From the NCBI GenBank assembly GCA_964649415.1, contig CAZYSK010000018.1, positions 24,968 through 88,967 on the forward strand: 64,000 nucleotides of DNA, written 5' to 3'. The notes beneath the pieces were generated by a model. That model was not told the origin of the DNA, did no database searches, and worked only from the letters and a program-made list of their open reading frames with translations. The number at the start of each line of letters is the position of its first letter. Position 1 is the first letter of the stretch. This document shows positions 15,179 through 24,053 of this stretch, piece by piece. The translations under genes and the position numbers were made by a program. The DNA is from CAZYSK01 sp964649415 (GTDB taxonomy: Bacteria; Chloroflexota; Anaerolineae; B4-G1).

Positions 15179-16981
15179 CTACGCAGGCTCCTGCCGCTCC
15201 TTCACGTAGAACTGGATCACGTCCCCGACGGCAAACTCATCGAAGTCTTCCAAACCTACCCCACACTCGAATCCCGTCCGCACCTCGCGCACGTCTTGTT
15301 CAAAGCGCTTGAGGGATGCGATGTGGCCATCGTGCAATTGCTCACCATCTCGGAAGACGCGCGCGCGCGCGTTTCTCCGTGCCTCACCCTGGCGCACGTA
15401 GCATCCTGCGATGGTGCCGATCTTGGAGATAGAGAACGTTGCTCGTACTTCAGCCTCACCTACCGCCACGTCTACATAGGTTGGCTCCAACAAGCCCTTG
15501 AGGGCCTTATCCACTTCGTCGATCAGCTTGTAGATGATATCATAAGTGCGAATGTCCACACCCTCGTTCTCCGCCGAGCGACGGGCGGCGGAATCGGGAT
15601 GTACCTGGAAGCCGATCACTATGGCCTGGGAGGCAATCGCCAGGTCGATGTCTGACTCACTGATGTTGCCCGCGGCGGCGTGGATGATATCGACCTTCAG
15701 TTCCTCGTCCCCTAGCCTCTCCAAAGAGCTGACGATGGGCTCGATGGAGCCCTGGACGTCGGTCTTGATGATCAGGTTGAGTTGCTTGGTCTGCCCGGCC
15801 TGGATGCGGCTGGAGAAGTCGTCCAGGGTGAAAGCGCGGATCGGCGTCGCAGCCTTGGCCTGCCGTGCTTCCTCTCGTCGGGCGACGATGGCGCGCGCAG
15901 TGCGTGCGTCTGGCACGACTTTGAACATCTCCCCGGCCTCAGGCACGCCGGAGAGTCCCAAGATCATCACGGGGGTTGAGGGCAACGCCTCTTGTATCGG
16001 GCGACCTGCCTCGTCCAGCATACGGCGCACACGGCCGTGGGCCATACCAGCCACCACGGTATCGCCCACGTTCAGCGCGCCGTTCTGCACCAGCACCGTG
16101 GCAGTCGCACCCCGGGTGCGCTCGAGTTGCCCCTCCAATACTGCGCCCACTGCAGGCCGGTCGGGGTTGGCCTTGATCTCGGTGGAGCCTGCCACGAGCA
16201 GAATGGCCTCCAGCAAATCTTCCAGGCCGGTCTTCTGCTTCGCCGAGACGGGGACGCACAACGTGCTTCCTCCCCAATCGTCAGGCGTCAGGCCCATCTC
16301 CGCCAACTGCTGCTTCACCCGTTCCGGCTGGGCGGTAGGCTTGTCGATTTTGTTGAGGGCGATAATGATAGGGACACGAGCCGCCCGGGCGTGGTTGATC
16401 GCCTCAACGGTCTGGGGCATCACGCCATCGTCTGCAGCCACGACCAGCACGGCGATGTCCGTGGTGTGAGCTCCCCGGGCACGCATCGCTGTGAAGGCCT
16501 CGTGACCCGGTGTGTCGAGGAACGTGATGCTCTGCCCGTCGTGCCGGACCTGATAGGCTCCCATGTGCTGCGTGATCCCTCCCGCCTCACTGGCCACCAC
16601 GTCCGCGTGACGGATCGCATCCAGCAGCGAGGTCTTGCCGTGATCCACGTGACCCAGCACGGTGACGACCGGGGGGCGAGGCTTGAGCTTGTCCGGATCC
16701 TCGCCAGCGTACAGGCGCTCCCAGAGCAAGGTACCCTCGCCCTCCGCGACCTCCCCACCGGCGGGCAGCGGCGTCTGCTCCCTGGGCTCGAAACCCATCT
16801 CTTGAGCTACGATAGCGGCCGTCTCGTAGTCTATCTCCTGGTTGATGTTCGCCATAACGCCGGCGTTCATCAATTCCTTGATCACGACGATCGGGCTGAC
16901 GTCCATCAACTCAGACAACTGACGTACCGTCGGAAAGTCTGGGATCTCGACTACTGGTCTATTCTGTGACTGCTCGCCCAT
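15179..16981 (-). CDS. infB: Translation initiation factor IF-2
   Basis: This 600-residue GTPase recruits initiator tRNA to the 30S subunit. An IF2-N domain (VRQLSELMDVSPIVVIKELM) starts near residue 19. The G domain has GHVDHGKTSLLDAIR, DTPGHEAFTAMRARGA and NKIDKP, followed by domains II to IV to the end (VGEAEVRATFSISKIGTIAGC). The long variable N-terminal region of enterobacterial IF2 is absent, so it is a short form. It follows ylxR by 26 bp. Confidence 0.97.
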   Translation of the reverse strand: MGEQSQNRPVVEIPDFPTVRQLSELMDVSPIVVIKELMNAGVMANINQEIDYETAAIVAQEMGFEPREQTPLPAGGEVAEGEGTLLWERLYAGEDPDKLKPRPPVVTVLGHVDHGKTSLLDAIRHADVVASEAGGITQHMGAYQVRHDGQSITFLDTPGHEAFTAMRARGAHTTDIAVLVVAADDGVMPQTVEAINHARAARVPIIIALNKIDKPTAQPERVKQQLAEMGLTPDDWGGSTLCVPVSAKQKTGLEDLLEAILLVAGSTEIKANPDRPAVGAVLEGQLERTRGATATVLVQNGALNVGDTVVAGMAHGRVRRMLDEAGRPIQEALPSTPVMILGLSGVPEAGEMFKVVPDARTARAIVARREEARQAKAATPIRAFTLDDFSSRIQAGQTKQLNLIIKTDVQGSIEPIVSSLERLGDEELKVDIIHAAAGNISESDIDLAIASQAIVIGFQVHPDSAARRSAENEGVDIRTYDIIYKLIDEVDKALKGLLEPTYVDVAVGEAEVRATFSISKIGTIAGCYVRQGEARRNARARVFRDGEQLHDGHIASLKRFEQDVREVRTGFECGVGLEDFDEFAVGDVIQFYVKERQEPA

Positions 16982-17007
16982 ACACTTGCTCCCTTCTACC
17001 TAACATA

Positions 17008-17355
17008 TCACTCCGCTCGCCGCAGGTCGCCGCAGTCCCCTGTGCTGTCCTCGGAATCCGCCACCAGGAGCTGAGGCAGAGTGGCCGCATACTCCTGCAA
17101 CCGGGTCTGAGTTTCAGGCGTGAACTTCACCTTGAGAGCCCGCTCCAGTTGCCCCCGCGCCAGTGCCGTTTCCCAGCACTTGCGTTGACGGCACATGTAG
17201 GCCCCTCGTCCATTGCGCTTGCCGGTCTCGTCCACCAGCACCGCACCCTCGGGTGTGCGCACAACGCGCACCAACTCCCGCTTGGACCGCACGGACCGGC
17301 AGGTGACGCAGGTGCGCTGCGGGACGTGCTTGCGTCGCTGAGGTCGTCTGCTCAT
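17008..17355 (-). CDS. ylxR: YlxR-family RNA-binding protein
   Basis: This is a 115-residue basic protein with the YlxR signature: QRTCVTCRSVRSKRELVRVV, then GKRNGRGAYMCRQRKCWETAL. The family (DUF448) is small, RNA-binding by structure and commonly encoded between nusA and infB. ATG 17355 was chosen because homologues start shortly before the PQRTC motif. It follows the nusA stop by 7 bp. Confidence 0.92.
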   Translation of the reverse strand: MSRRPQRRKHVPQRTCVTCRSVRSKRELVRVVRTPEGAVLVDETGKRNGRGAYMCRQRKCWETALARGQLERALKVKFTPETQTRLQEYAATLPQLLVADSEDSTGDCGDLRRAE

Positions 17356-17362
17356 ACGGTCG

Positions 17363-19558
17363 TTACCCCAGGTACTTATCCCAATCCTCGGCGGCCTCTC
17401 CCCGCTTTCGCCGACGGCGAGCGACGACCTCTCCGAGGTCTTCATCGTAAACGAGCTCCCGGCGCCGGCTGCGATCCCGCTTGTGCTCCAGCTGGTCGTG
17501 CATATCATCCTCGCCCTCGAAGGTGGGCTCTAGGACTAACTCTTCCTCCCCGGGGCGAGCCTCGGGGACTGCCTCTGAGGCAGGGATCTCTTCAGCCACG
17601 CGCTCTTCAGCCGGCACTTTCTCGGCAACTTCAAGAGCGGCCGGTGGTGCGCTTATTTCCTCCGCCACCGCTGCGACCGGCGTTTCTTCCGCTGGCGCGG
17701 CCTCTACGATGGGCGCTTCGGCCGCCGCCACCGTTTCCTCGACCTCTGTCTCAGCCACAGCCGCGACTTCCTCAGCCGGTGCTTCCTCCACGGCTGCTAT
17801 TTCCTCAACCGGCGCTTCAGCCGCTTCGACGACCTCCGGCACTGCCTCCAGTATCGCCTCCGGCGGTGCTTCCTCCGGCTCCTCCACAGCTTCCACCGGC
17901 ACTTCGGCAGATGGTTCGGCGGGCGGCGCAGCCTCAGCCTCAGCCTCCGCCACCGCCTCTGCCTCAACGGCGATTTCCTCTTCGGCAGGGGCAGCCTCAG
18001 TGACCGGGGCCAGTTCCAGCGCCTCAATGCACTGCTTGACCTCGGCCAGGCTCTTGGGACCCACCCCGTCCAGTTTCAGCAGTCCCTCATCCCCCTCGGC
18101 CAGCAGTTCCATCACGTGCCCGGCGGTCGCCAGATTGGCGCGCTCCAGGTGGCCCAGCACCCGTGCACTGAGCCCCATCTCGGCCAAGGGTATATCGTAG
18201 GCCCGAGGCGGAATTTGAGACCGGGCGGCCTCTATGGTGGCCCGGCGCTCGGCCTGTGTGGCCTCAATAGCCGCGCGGCGGGCTGTCTCCTCCGCCAGTA
18301 GACGCGCCTTCTCGGCGTCGCGGATTGAGGCGTAGTAACCGCGGACTCCTTCAATCACCCGCCGCATATTGAGCAGTTCCTCGCCACTGTATGGCAGGCC
18401 CTCCTGCTCGTGCTGCCGCAACGTGTTGGCCACGCTAGGAAGCAGCTCTGCCGTCGGGCCGAGTGCAGGCAGAACGTTGGGGTCCTCGTTCACCTGTCCC
18501 ATCGCCCAGGCGGCGGCTTCGGTGACGCCTTGGATGTCAATGCGCCAACTGGTCAGCTTGGCGGCCAGCCGGGCATTCTGCCCGGCGCGCCCAATGGCAA
18601 GCGAGAGCTGGTCATCGGGCACGACTACGCTGGCCGTCTTTCCCTCGGCCGCGCCGTCTGTCAGATGCACGGTCAACACCTTGGCCGGACTGAGGGATTT
18701 GGCGATGAAAGCGGTCTCTTCGGGGTTCCACTCAATGATGTCGATCTTCTCGCCCCCCAGCTCGTTGACGATGGACTGGATGCGCACGCCGCGCATGCCG
18801 ACACAAGCCCCCACCGGATCCACACCGGGTTGACGCGCAACCACGGCGACCTTGGAGCGCGAACCTGCCTCGCGGGCGATAGACTTGATCTCGACTGCGC
18901 CGTTGAAGATCTCGGGCACCTCCAACTCCAGCAGCCGCCGCAGCATGTTCTTATGGCTGCGTGAGACGGTGATCTGAGGCCCGCGGCCGGTCTTGCGAAC
19001 CTCCAATACGTAGGCCCGCAGGCGCTGATGAAGGCTATAGCGTTCACCCGGTACCTGTTGGCTGCGCGGCAGGATCGCCTCAGTGCCTTCAAGGTGCAGG
19101 GTCACGACCTGTGGCTTGATGCTCTGCACCGTGCCGTGGACGATCTCCCCCTCCTGCTGCACATAATGCGTGTAGCGCGCGTCCCTTTCGGCTTCACGGA
19201 TACGCTGCAGGATGATTTGCTTGGCGTTCTGTGCTGCAATGCGACCGAAGTCCTTGGGAGTGCTCTCAAGCCTGATCGTCTCCCCCACCTGGATGTCGGG
19301 CTGCATAGCGCGCGCATCCGCTAGCTTAACTTCGAGTTCCGGATCGGTGACTTCTTCCACCACCTGCTTCTCGATGAAGATATGCGCCTTGGCCGTCTCC
19401 AAGTCCACCTTCGCATGAACGTTCTGGGTCGTATTGACACCCGCGCTACGGCGGTAGGCAGACACCAGCGCCATCTCCAGTGCTTCGAGCACAACCTCGC
19501 TAGGCAGGCTACGCTCGCTACAGATTTGGTTGAACGCCAGCAAGAAATCCGACTTCAT
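17363..19558 (-). CDS. nusA: Transcription factor NusA with a long acidic extension
   Basis: This 731-residue protein is far longer than typical NusA (350-500). The N-terminal RNAP-binding domain, S1 domain (GEIVHGTVQSIKPQVVTLHLEG), KH1 (VAVVARQPGVDPVGACVGMRG) and KH2 (DDQLSLAIGRAGQNARLAAKLT) are complete by about residue 345. A coiled-coil-like Glu/Ala/Arg stretch and a helix-hairpin-helix module (LLKLDGVGPKSLAEVKQCIEAL) follow to about residue 520. Next comes roughly 160 residues of low-complexity Glu/Ala/Val/Pro, then a basic end (DRSRRREL, RRRRKRGE). It controls pausing, termination and antitermination. It is the first gene of the operon, and no rimP lies upstream. GGAGAG precedes the ATG. 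Confidence 0.95.
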   Translation of the reverse strand: MKSDFLLAFNQICSERSLPSEVVLEALEMALVSAYRRSAGVNTTQNVHAKVDLETAKAHIFIEKQVVEEVTDPELEVKLADARAMQPDIQVGETIRLESTPKDFGRIAAQNAKQIILQRIREAERDARYTHYVQQEGEIVHGTVQSIKPQVVTLHLEGTEAILPRSQQVPGERYSLHQRLRAYVLEVRKTGRGPQITVSRSHKNMLRRLLELEVPEIFNGAVEIKSIAREAGSRSKVAVVARQPGVDPVGACVGMRGVRIQSIVNELGGEKIDIIEWNPEETAFIAKSLSPAKVLTVHLTDGAAEGKTASVVVPDDQLSLAIGRAGQNARLAAKLTSWRIDIQGVTEAAAWAMGQVNEDPNVLPALGPTAELLPSVANTLRQHEQEGLPYSGEELLNMRRVIEGVRGYYASIRDAEKARLLAEETARRAAIEATQAERRATIEAARSQIPPRAYDIPLAEMGLSARVLGHLERANLATAGHVMELLAEGDEGLLKLDGVGPKSLAEVKQCIEALELAPVTEAAPAEEEIAVEAEAVAEAEAEAAPPAEPSAEVPVEAVEEPEEAPPEAILEAVPEVVEAAEAPVEEIAAVEEAPAEEVAAVAETEVEETVAAAEAPIVEAAPAEETPVAAVAEEISAPPAALEVAEKVPAEERVAEEIPASEAVPEARPGEEELVLEPTFEGEDDMHDQLEHKRDRSRRRELVYDEDLGEVVARRRRKRGEAAEDWDKYLG

Positions 19559-19674
19559 TAGTTCTCTCCTGCCAATGAGCTCCTGTTCGTATCATCCCTT
19601 GAGCCCAGGTCAAGCAACGGCAAAACCACCGGTACGTCTTCTCCTCATGTGCATCGTGCACCATTCGGTTGAAA

Positions 19675-19721
19675 CCGCCGGGCTTGTGGCCATGTGACTA
19701 GTCCACGGTGAAGCCCGGCGG
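19675..19721 (-). promoter_or_regulatory. Stem-loop in the nusA leader
   Basis: CCGCCGGGCTT (19675-19685) and AAGCCCGGCGG (19711-19721) are perfect 11-bp arms, and the loop contains a nested GTGG/CCAC pairing. It lies about 120 nt inside the predicted nusA transcript. No T-run follows in the minus direction, so it is a structural or regulatory element rather than a terminator. Confidence 0.6.
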
Positions 19722-19742
19722 AGCAATTCCAGTAAGCGTATA

Positions 19743-19768
19743 CAAAGAAAAGTGGGGTTAGCCCACTT
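19743..19768 (-). terminator. Terminator-like hairpin (possible attenuator) in the nusA leader
   Basis: Read on the minus strand, AAGTGGG (19768-19762) pairs with CCCACTT (19756-19750) and is followed by TTCTTTG. It sits about 35 nt downstream of the predicted promoter and about 190 nt before nusA, so readthrough here could set operon expression. Confidence 0.45.
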
Positions 19769-19803
19769 CTCCCACTTCTCCCACCATGCCCTATGCTAGC
19801 TAG

Positions 19804-19832
19804 ATTATAACACGGACACCGTGAACATGCAA
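19804..19832 (-). promoter_or_regulatory. Promoter of the nusA-ribF operon
   Basis: On the minus strand, TATAAT (19809-19804) is preceded by TG as an extended -10, and TTGCAT (19832-19827) is 17 bp upstream. It faces away from the regulator promoter at 19854-19882. Confidence 0.6.
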
Positions 19833-19853
19833 GTAATTCGCGGTTTTGGCGTT

Positions 19854-19882
19854 TTGTGGCCCGTGCCTGGTTGTGCTATAAT
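19854..19882 (+). promoter_or_regulatory. Promoter of the double-HTH regulator gene
   Basis: TTGTGG (19854-19859) and TATAAT (19877-19882) have a 17-bp spacer and an extended -10 TG at 19874-19875. The start site would lie about 100 nt before the ATG at 19989. Confidence 0.65.
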
Positions 19883-19988
19883 CATAGTTGGAGATGCAGC
19901 CTTTCTTTCCGGTGCGTCTTGGGGTCCGGCTGGGCGCTTCGAGACCCGGACAAGGCTCTGCGATCAGGATTCTCAACAGGGGGAGCTG

Positions 19989-20669
19989 ATGACTGAGAGG
20001 ATTCAGGAGGAACTGGCACTTCGGAACCGCGTCAGCGGCCTGTTGCTGCGTAATGCACGGGAAATGGCCGGGAAGAGCAAGCGAGAGTGTGCCATGGTCT
20101 TGGGGGTCTCCAGCAGCACCATTACCGCGTATGAGGAGGGCCGCAAGGCCGTATCCCTGCCTGAGTTGGAGGTGCTTGCCTACGTGTTGGACACCTCAGT
20201 CGCGGATTTCTGGGATCGCAATCCAGAACTCGAGCCGAAGGAGAAACCGCTGGCCTTGGATGAGGTGCTTGCCCTGCGTCATCGTATCGTGGGGGTACTC
20301 CTGCGTCAGGCCCGGCTCGAGACCGACATGACCCAGGAAGATCTGGCGGACTTGCTGGGCTGTTCGGCCAGTCGTATCTCCGCCTATGAATACGGAGAGC
20401 GCCCCGTCCCTTTGTCGGAGCTGGAGTTACTGGCGAGACACCTACATCTGACACTGGAGTACTTCCTCGACAATCAAGATGGCCCGGTGGGAGAATGGCA
20501 CGCGCAGCAGGAGATCTCTCGCCGCTTCCTTGAACTCCCCGAGGAGGTCCAGAGGTTTGTCACCCAGCCGATCAACATCAAGTATCTGGAAGTGGCGATG
20601 AAACTGGCCCAGATGCCCGCCGGGGGGCTGCGGGCCATTGCCGAGGGACTGCTGGACATCACGTACTGA
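19989..20669 (+). CDS. XRE-family regulator with two HTH domains
   Basis: This 226-residue protein carries two complete Cro/CI helix-turn-helix domains in tandem: residues about 12-66 (MVLGVSSSTITAYEEGRKAV) and about 97-153 (DLADLLGCSASRISAYEYGE). Both have a following helix SLPELEVLAYVL or PLSELELLARHL, so the pair arose by duplication. The C-terminal 70 residues are helical and carry FLELPEEVQRFVTQP. ATG 19989 with GGGGGAG upstream is the best start; longer in-frame starts would cover the promoter. It probably binds two operator half sites in one chain; targets are unknown. Confidence 0.85.
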   Translation: MTERIQEELALRNRVSGLLLRNAREMAGKSKRECAMVLGVSSSTITAYEEGRKAVSLPELEVLAYVLDTSVADFWDRNPELEPKEKPLALDEVLALRHRIVGVLLRQARLETDMTQEDLADLLGCSASRISAYEYGERPVPLSELELLARHLHLTLEYFLDNQDGPVGEWHAQQEISRRFLELPEEVQRFVTQPINIKYLEVAMKLAQMPAGGLRAIAEGLLDITY

Positions 20670-20700
20670 CCGACGGCGCAGGTCTGACAGGGCGGCTGCC

Positions 20701-20722
20701 GCGGACGTTGATTGTGCGTCCG
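20701..20722. repeat. Single copy of the GCGGAC...GTGCGTCCG repeat
   Basis: One 22-bp unit, GCGGACGTTGAT followed by TGTGCGTCCG, matches the arrays at 47846-47933 and 58206-58255. It lies between the regulator and the TPR gene. Confidence 0.75.
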
Positions 20723-20771
20723 GCATCGGTCGGGTAACCTGTCGGGTCTTTCACACATCGGGGGTGCGACA

Positions 20772-21317
20772 ATGCAACACACAGGGTCTGCACAGAAGAT
20801 CAAAGAGGAAGGGTTGCGGCTGTTCCAGGAAGGGCTGTATGAGGAGGCCGCCGCGAAGTTCATACAGGCACGCGAGAAGTTCGTCGCCGAAGGAAACGAA
20901 GTCGAGGCCGCCGAGATGGTGAACAACCTCGGCGTGGTTTATCGGATGCACGGCCGGTGGAAGGAAGCGATTGCGGCCCTGGACGAAGCCAGGACAGCTT
21001 TCGTGCACCTGGGGGATCGTGATCGCGAGGCACAGGCGCTGGGCAACCTGGGTGGACTGTATGCCAGCCACGGCGAACGCGACAAGGCGAAGGATTGCCT
21101 GCGCCAATCGGCCGACATCTTCGCCGAGCTGGGCGATACCCAGCGCCAGGGAGAGACGCTGCTGGCCCTGGGCGTGCAGATGTGGAAGACGGGCGATCGC
21201 CAGGCTGGCCTGGCGATCTACGAGGCTGGCCTGCAGACGCTCAAGAAACCGACAGGCAGCCAGAAGGCCCTGCGTGGGCTACTCGGTTTGCGCACCAGAC
21301 TGCTGGGCCGACGATAG
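20772..21317 (+). CDS. Tetratricopeptide-repeat protein
   Basis: This 181-residue soluble protein is built from four TPR units between residues 8 and 165 (AQKIKEEGLRLFQEGLYEEA, AEMVNNLGVVYRMHGRWKEA, QALGNLGGLYASHGERDKA and GETLLALGVQMWKTGDRQA). The last 20 residues are basic (LRTRLLGRR). It should act as a protein-interaction scaffold with no catalytic part. ATG 20772 is preferred because the longer frame covers the repeat at 20701. It may be cotranscribed with the upstream regulator. Confidence 0.85.
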   Translation: MQHTGSAQKIKEEGLRLFQEGLYEEAAAKFIQAREKFVAEGNEVEAAEMVNNLGVVYRMHGRWKEAIAALDEARTAFVHLGDRDREAQALGNLGGLYASHGERDKAKDCLRQSADIFAELGDTQRQGETLLALGVQMWKTGDRQAGLAIYEAGLQTLKKPTGSQKALRGLLGLRTRLLGRR

Positions 21318-21379
21318 GCCGTTAGCAGCAGATCGACACAGCGCCCCACTGCCAACGGCCAAGGGCTTCCGACAGTCCA

Positions 21380-23923
21380 TCAACCTCGCAGCGAGGCGCC
21401 TAACTCTCGGTCCAGCCGGCGCACGATCTTGCCGCGTAGTTTGGCGACCTCGCGGTCGGTCAGCGTGCGGTCGTCCGCCTGGTAGGTCAAGCGATAGGCC
21501 AGGCTCTTCTTAGCGGTCCCGATCTGTTCTCCGCGGTAGACGTCGAACAGCAGGGCCGAGCGCAAGAGTGGCCTGCCGGTTTGGGCGATGAGTTGATGCA
21601 CCCGCACCGCGGGTACATCCTCTTCGACTACGACTGCCAGGTCCTCGTACACCGGTGGGTGGACAGAGAGAGGAACCATCTCACGGGTTGTGCCCCAGTC
21701 GGCCAGCAACTCATCCAGGTTGAACTCCAGCGCACAGATGGGTTGCGCCGGCAAGTCGAACGCCTCCCGCACCAACGGGTGCAGTTCCCCCATCGCGCCT
21801 ACCACCTGGCCCTTGACGCTCACTTGCGCACACCGCCCAGGATGTAGCGCCGGATGTTCGCCCGGATCGAACGTCCCGTCTAGTCCAAGCCCTGCCAGCA
21901 GCGCCACGACGACGCCCTTCAGATCGTAGAAGTCCATCGGCGTGCGATCCTGCCCCTCCAGCCACGACGAAGGCTCCCTGGGGCCTGTCATCACGATGCC
22001 CAAACGTCGCGGCTCGTCGGGCAGCGTCTGTCCCGTTACCGGTAGGTATACCTCGCCGATCTCGAAAACGGTCACGCGATCGAGGAAGCGCAGGTTCTCG
22101 CCCGCAGTATGCAGGAGAGAGGGAAGCAACGTCTGGCGCAGGTATGCCCGCTCAGCCGAGAGCGGATTGCGCACGCGCAGATAGGCACCCGGGTCGATAG
22201 GCGGGCCTTGAGGCCGGAGTTTGCCCTCATCTTCGATGTCCACCATAGAGTAGGTGATGACCTCATCGAGCTCACAACCGACCAGGAGGTCGCGCACGCG
22301 TTCTGCCCCAGCCAACCGCGGATTGCTTCGCTGCGGGGGCAGCTCGTCCTGCATAAGGGTCAGCGGGAAACGATCGTACCCCCAGATGCGCCCCACCTCC
22401 TCAACCAGGTCCACGGGCCGCGTGACGTCGAGGCGATACGAGGGAACGGTCACTTCAAGGATTTCCGGTTGTCGCTCGCCTGGGCCTACGCCATCGGCCG
22501 AACCCGTGGCCTGTCGCCTTCCAACCTGGAACTCGAGAGCGGACAGGATATGCTCCATTTCATCGGTCGGCACCTCGATGCCCAGGATACGGGTCGCGAA
22601 AGCCGGGTCCAGCTCAATCACGCGCTGAGGCTGACGGCCAGGATATACGTCGCCCACGACCGGCACGACCTCGCCGCCGCCCAGCTCTGCCATCAGGTGG
22701 GCAGCCCGCCCCGCCGCCTTCACCGTGAGTTCCGGGTCAGCCCGGCGTCCAAAGCGCAGGCCCGCGTCGGTCGTCAGATTCAGCAGGCGGGACGTACGCC
22801 GGATGTTCAGGAAATCGAAATTGGCCGCCTCCAACAGGATGTCCGTGCTTGTCTCGGTGACCTCGCTCTCCAACCCACCCATCACACCGCCTATCCCCAC
22901 GGGACCGCCTCCGTCGGTGATGAGCAGCATTTCCCCATCGAACGTACGCAGTTCGCCATCGAGGGTAGCCATCTGCTCGCCTGGATGGGCGCGGCGCACG
23001 ATGATGGCTGGACGCTCGTCGCCGGGTTGGGGACGGAGCGTGTGATAGTCGAAGGCGTGCAGCGGCTGCCCCAGTTCCAGCATCACGTAGTTGGTGATGT
23101 CCACGATGTTGTTGATCGGCCGCATCCCTGCGCGCTGCAGCCGCTTCTGCATCCAGAAGGGAGCAGGACCCACCTTCAGGCCTCGGATCAAGAAGGCCGT
23201 GTAACGCGGACACAGATCGGGGTCGGCGATCGTCAGTGAGACGGAATCCGGTGCCGGCGTCAACTCCGCCGGGTGGTGCTCCAGGACTTCCAGCACTTCT
23301 CGTTTGAGCGGCACGTCGAGCAACGCGGCCACCTCACGGGCGATGCCGAAGACCGACTGGAGATGTCCGAATGGCCCTTTGATGTCGAACTCCAGCACGG
23401 CGTCGCCCATATACGACGCCAGCGGCATGCCTACAGGTGCGTCGCCGGGCAGATAGATGATGTCCACCTGCTCATCAGAGAGGCCCAGTTCTTTCTCAGA
23501 ACACACCATGGCCCGGGACGGGATGCCCCGGATCTTCGTCTTCTTCAGCTTGATCGGGCGCCGGCCTTCCGCATGGCCATCGTACAGGCGAGCGCCCTCC
23601 AGCGCGAAGGCCACCTTAAGGTCCAGGTCGCTCTGGCCGCGGTACGTCAACAGGCTGGGGGCACCTGTGACGACGACCTCAGGCTCGGAGCCACCGTACT
23701 CAACCTCCGCCAGGACCAGTCGGTCGGCGTTGGGATGGGGCATCACCGCGCGGAGCTGGCCCACGACGATCTTCTCGGGCTCCCATGGCAGCTCGGCTCC
23801 CGGTAGGCCGATGTACTCGACCGCCTCGACCTCCAGCCCGGCCAACGTCAGTCGTTCGGCCAGATCCTCGACGGAGACGGTGATGTCTACGTAGTCTCTT
23901 AGCCATGAAAGTGGTACTTTCAT
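21380..23923 (-). CDS. pheT: Phenylalanyl-tRNA synthetase beta subunit
   Basis: This 847-residue subunit forms the alpha2-beta2 synthetase that charges tRNA-Phe. The N terminus MKVPLSWLRDYVD is standard. The tRNA-binding EMAP domain (IVVGQLRAVMPHPNADRLVL) is at about 45-165, the B3/B4 editing domain covers about 220-410 (NNIVDITNYVMLELGQPLHAFD), B5 and the core domain follow, and the ferredoxin-like anticodon-binding domain ends the protein (YRGEQIGTAKKSLAYRLTYQ). The ATG has GAGGAGGACGAG upstream. The 130-bp gap to pheS carries two AAGAAAYYGGTTT copies but no gene. Confidence 0.97.
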   Translation of the reverse strand: MKVPLSWLRDYVDITVSVEDLAERLTLAGLEVEAVEYIGLPGAELPWEPEKIVVGQLRAVMPHPNADRLVLAEVEYGGSEPEVVVTGAPSLLTYRGQSDLDLKVAFALEGARLYDGHAEGRRPIKLKKTKIRGIPSRAMVCSEKELGLSDEQVDIIYLPGDAPVGMPLASYMGDAVLEFDIKGPFGHLQSVFGIAREVAALLDVPLKREVLEVLEHHPAELTPAPDSVSLTIADPDLCPRYTAFLIRGLKVGPAPFWMQKRLQRAGMRPINNIVDITNYVMLELGQPLHAFDYHTLRPQPGDERPAIIVRRAHPGEQMATLDGELRTFDGEMLLITDGGGPVGIGGVMGGLESEVTETSTDILLEAANFDFLNIRRTSRLLNLTTDAGLRFGRRADPELTVKAAGRAAHLMAELGGGEVVPVVGDVYPGRQPQRVIELDPAFATRILGIEVPTDEMEHILSALEFQVGRRQATGSADGVGPGERQPEILEVTVPSYRLDVTRPVDLVEEVGRIWGYDRFPLTLMQDELPPQRSNPRLAGAERVRDLLVGCELDEVITYSMVDIEDEGKLRPQGPPIDPGAYLRVRNPLSAERAYLRQTLLPSLLHTAGENLRFLDRVTVFEIGEVYLPVTGQTLPDEPRRLGIVMTGPREPSSWLEGQDRTPMDFYDLKGVVVALLAGLGLDGTFDPGEHPALHPGRCAQVSVKGQVVGAMGELHPLVREAFDLPAQPICALEFNLDELLADWGTTREMVPLSVHPPVYEDLAVVVEEDVPAVRVHQLIAQTGRPLLRSALLFDVYRGEQIGTAKKSLAYRLTYQADDRTLTDREVAKLRGKIVRRLDRELGASLRG

Positions 23924-23957
23924 CTCGTCCTCCTCAATAAGCGATTCAAGAGCGTGC

Positions 23958-23989
23958 AAGAAATCGGTTTTTTCTCAAGAAACTGGTTT
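23958..23989. repeat. Two direct copies of AAGAAAYYGGTTT
   Basis: AAGAAATCGGTTT (23958-23970) and AAGAAACTGGTTT (23977-23989) lie 19 bp apart in the pheS-pheT gap. A related AAGAAACCAGGT occurs at 52787-52798, at the end of leuA. Confidence 0.55.
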
Positions 23990-24053
23990 CAGCTCACACG
24001 TGCGGCGCTCCGAGCGGAAGCGCGCCGAGGAAGGTACCAGCGCCGACCCTGCC

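Noticed and set aside
19675..19721. tRNA or Rho-independent terminator
   Set aside because: No cloverleaf, T-loop or CCA-like end is visible, and no T-run follows the stem in either direction.
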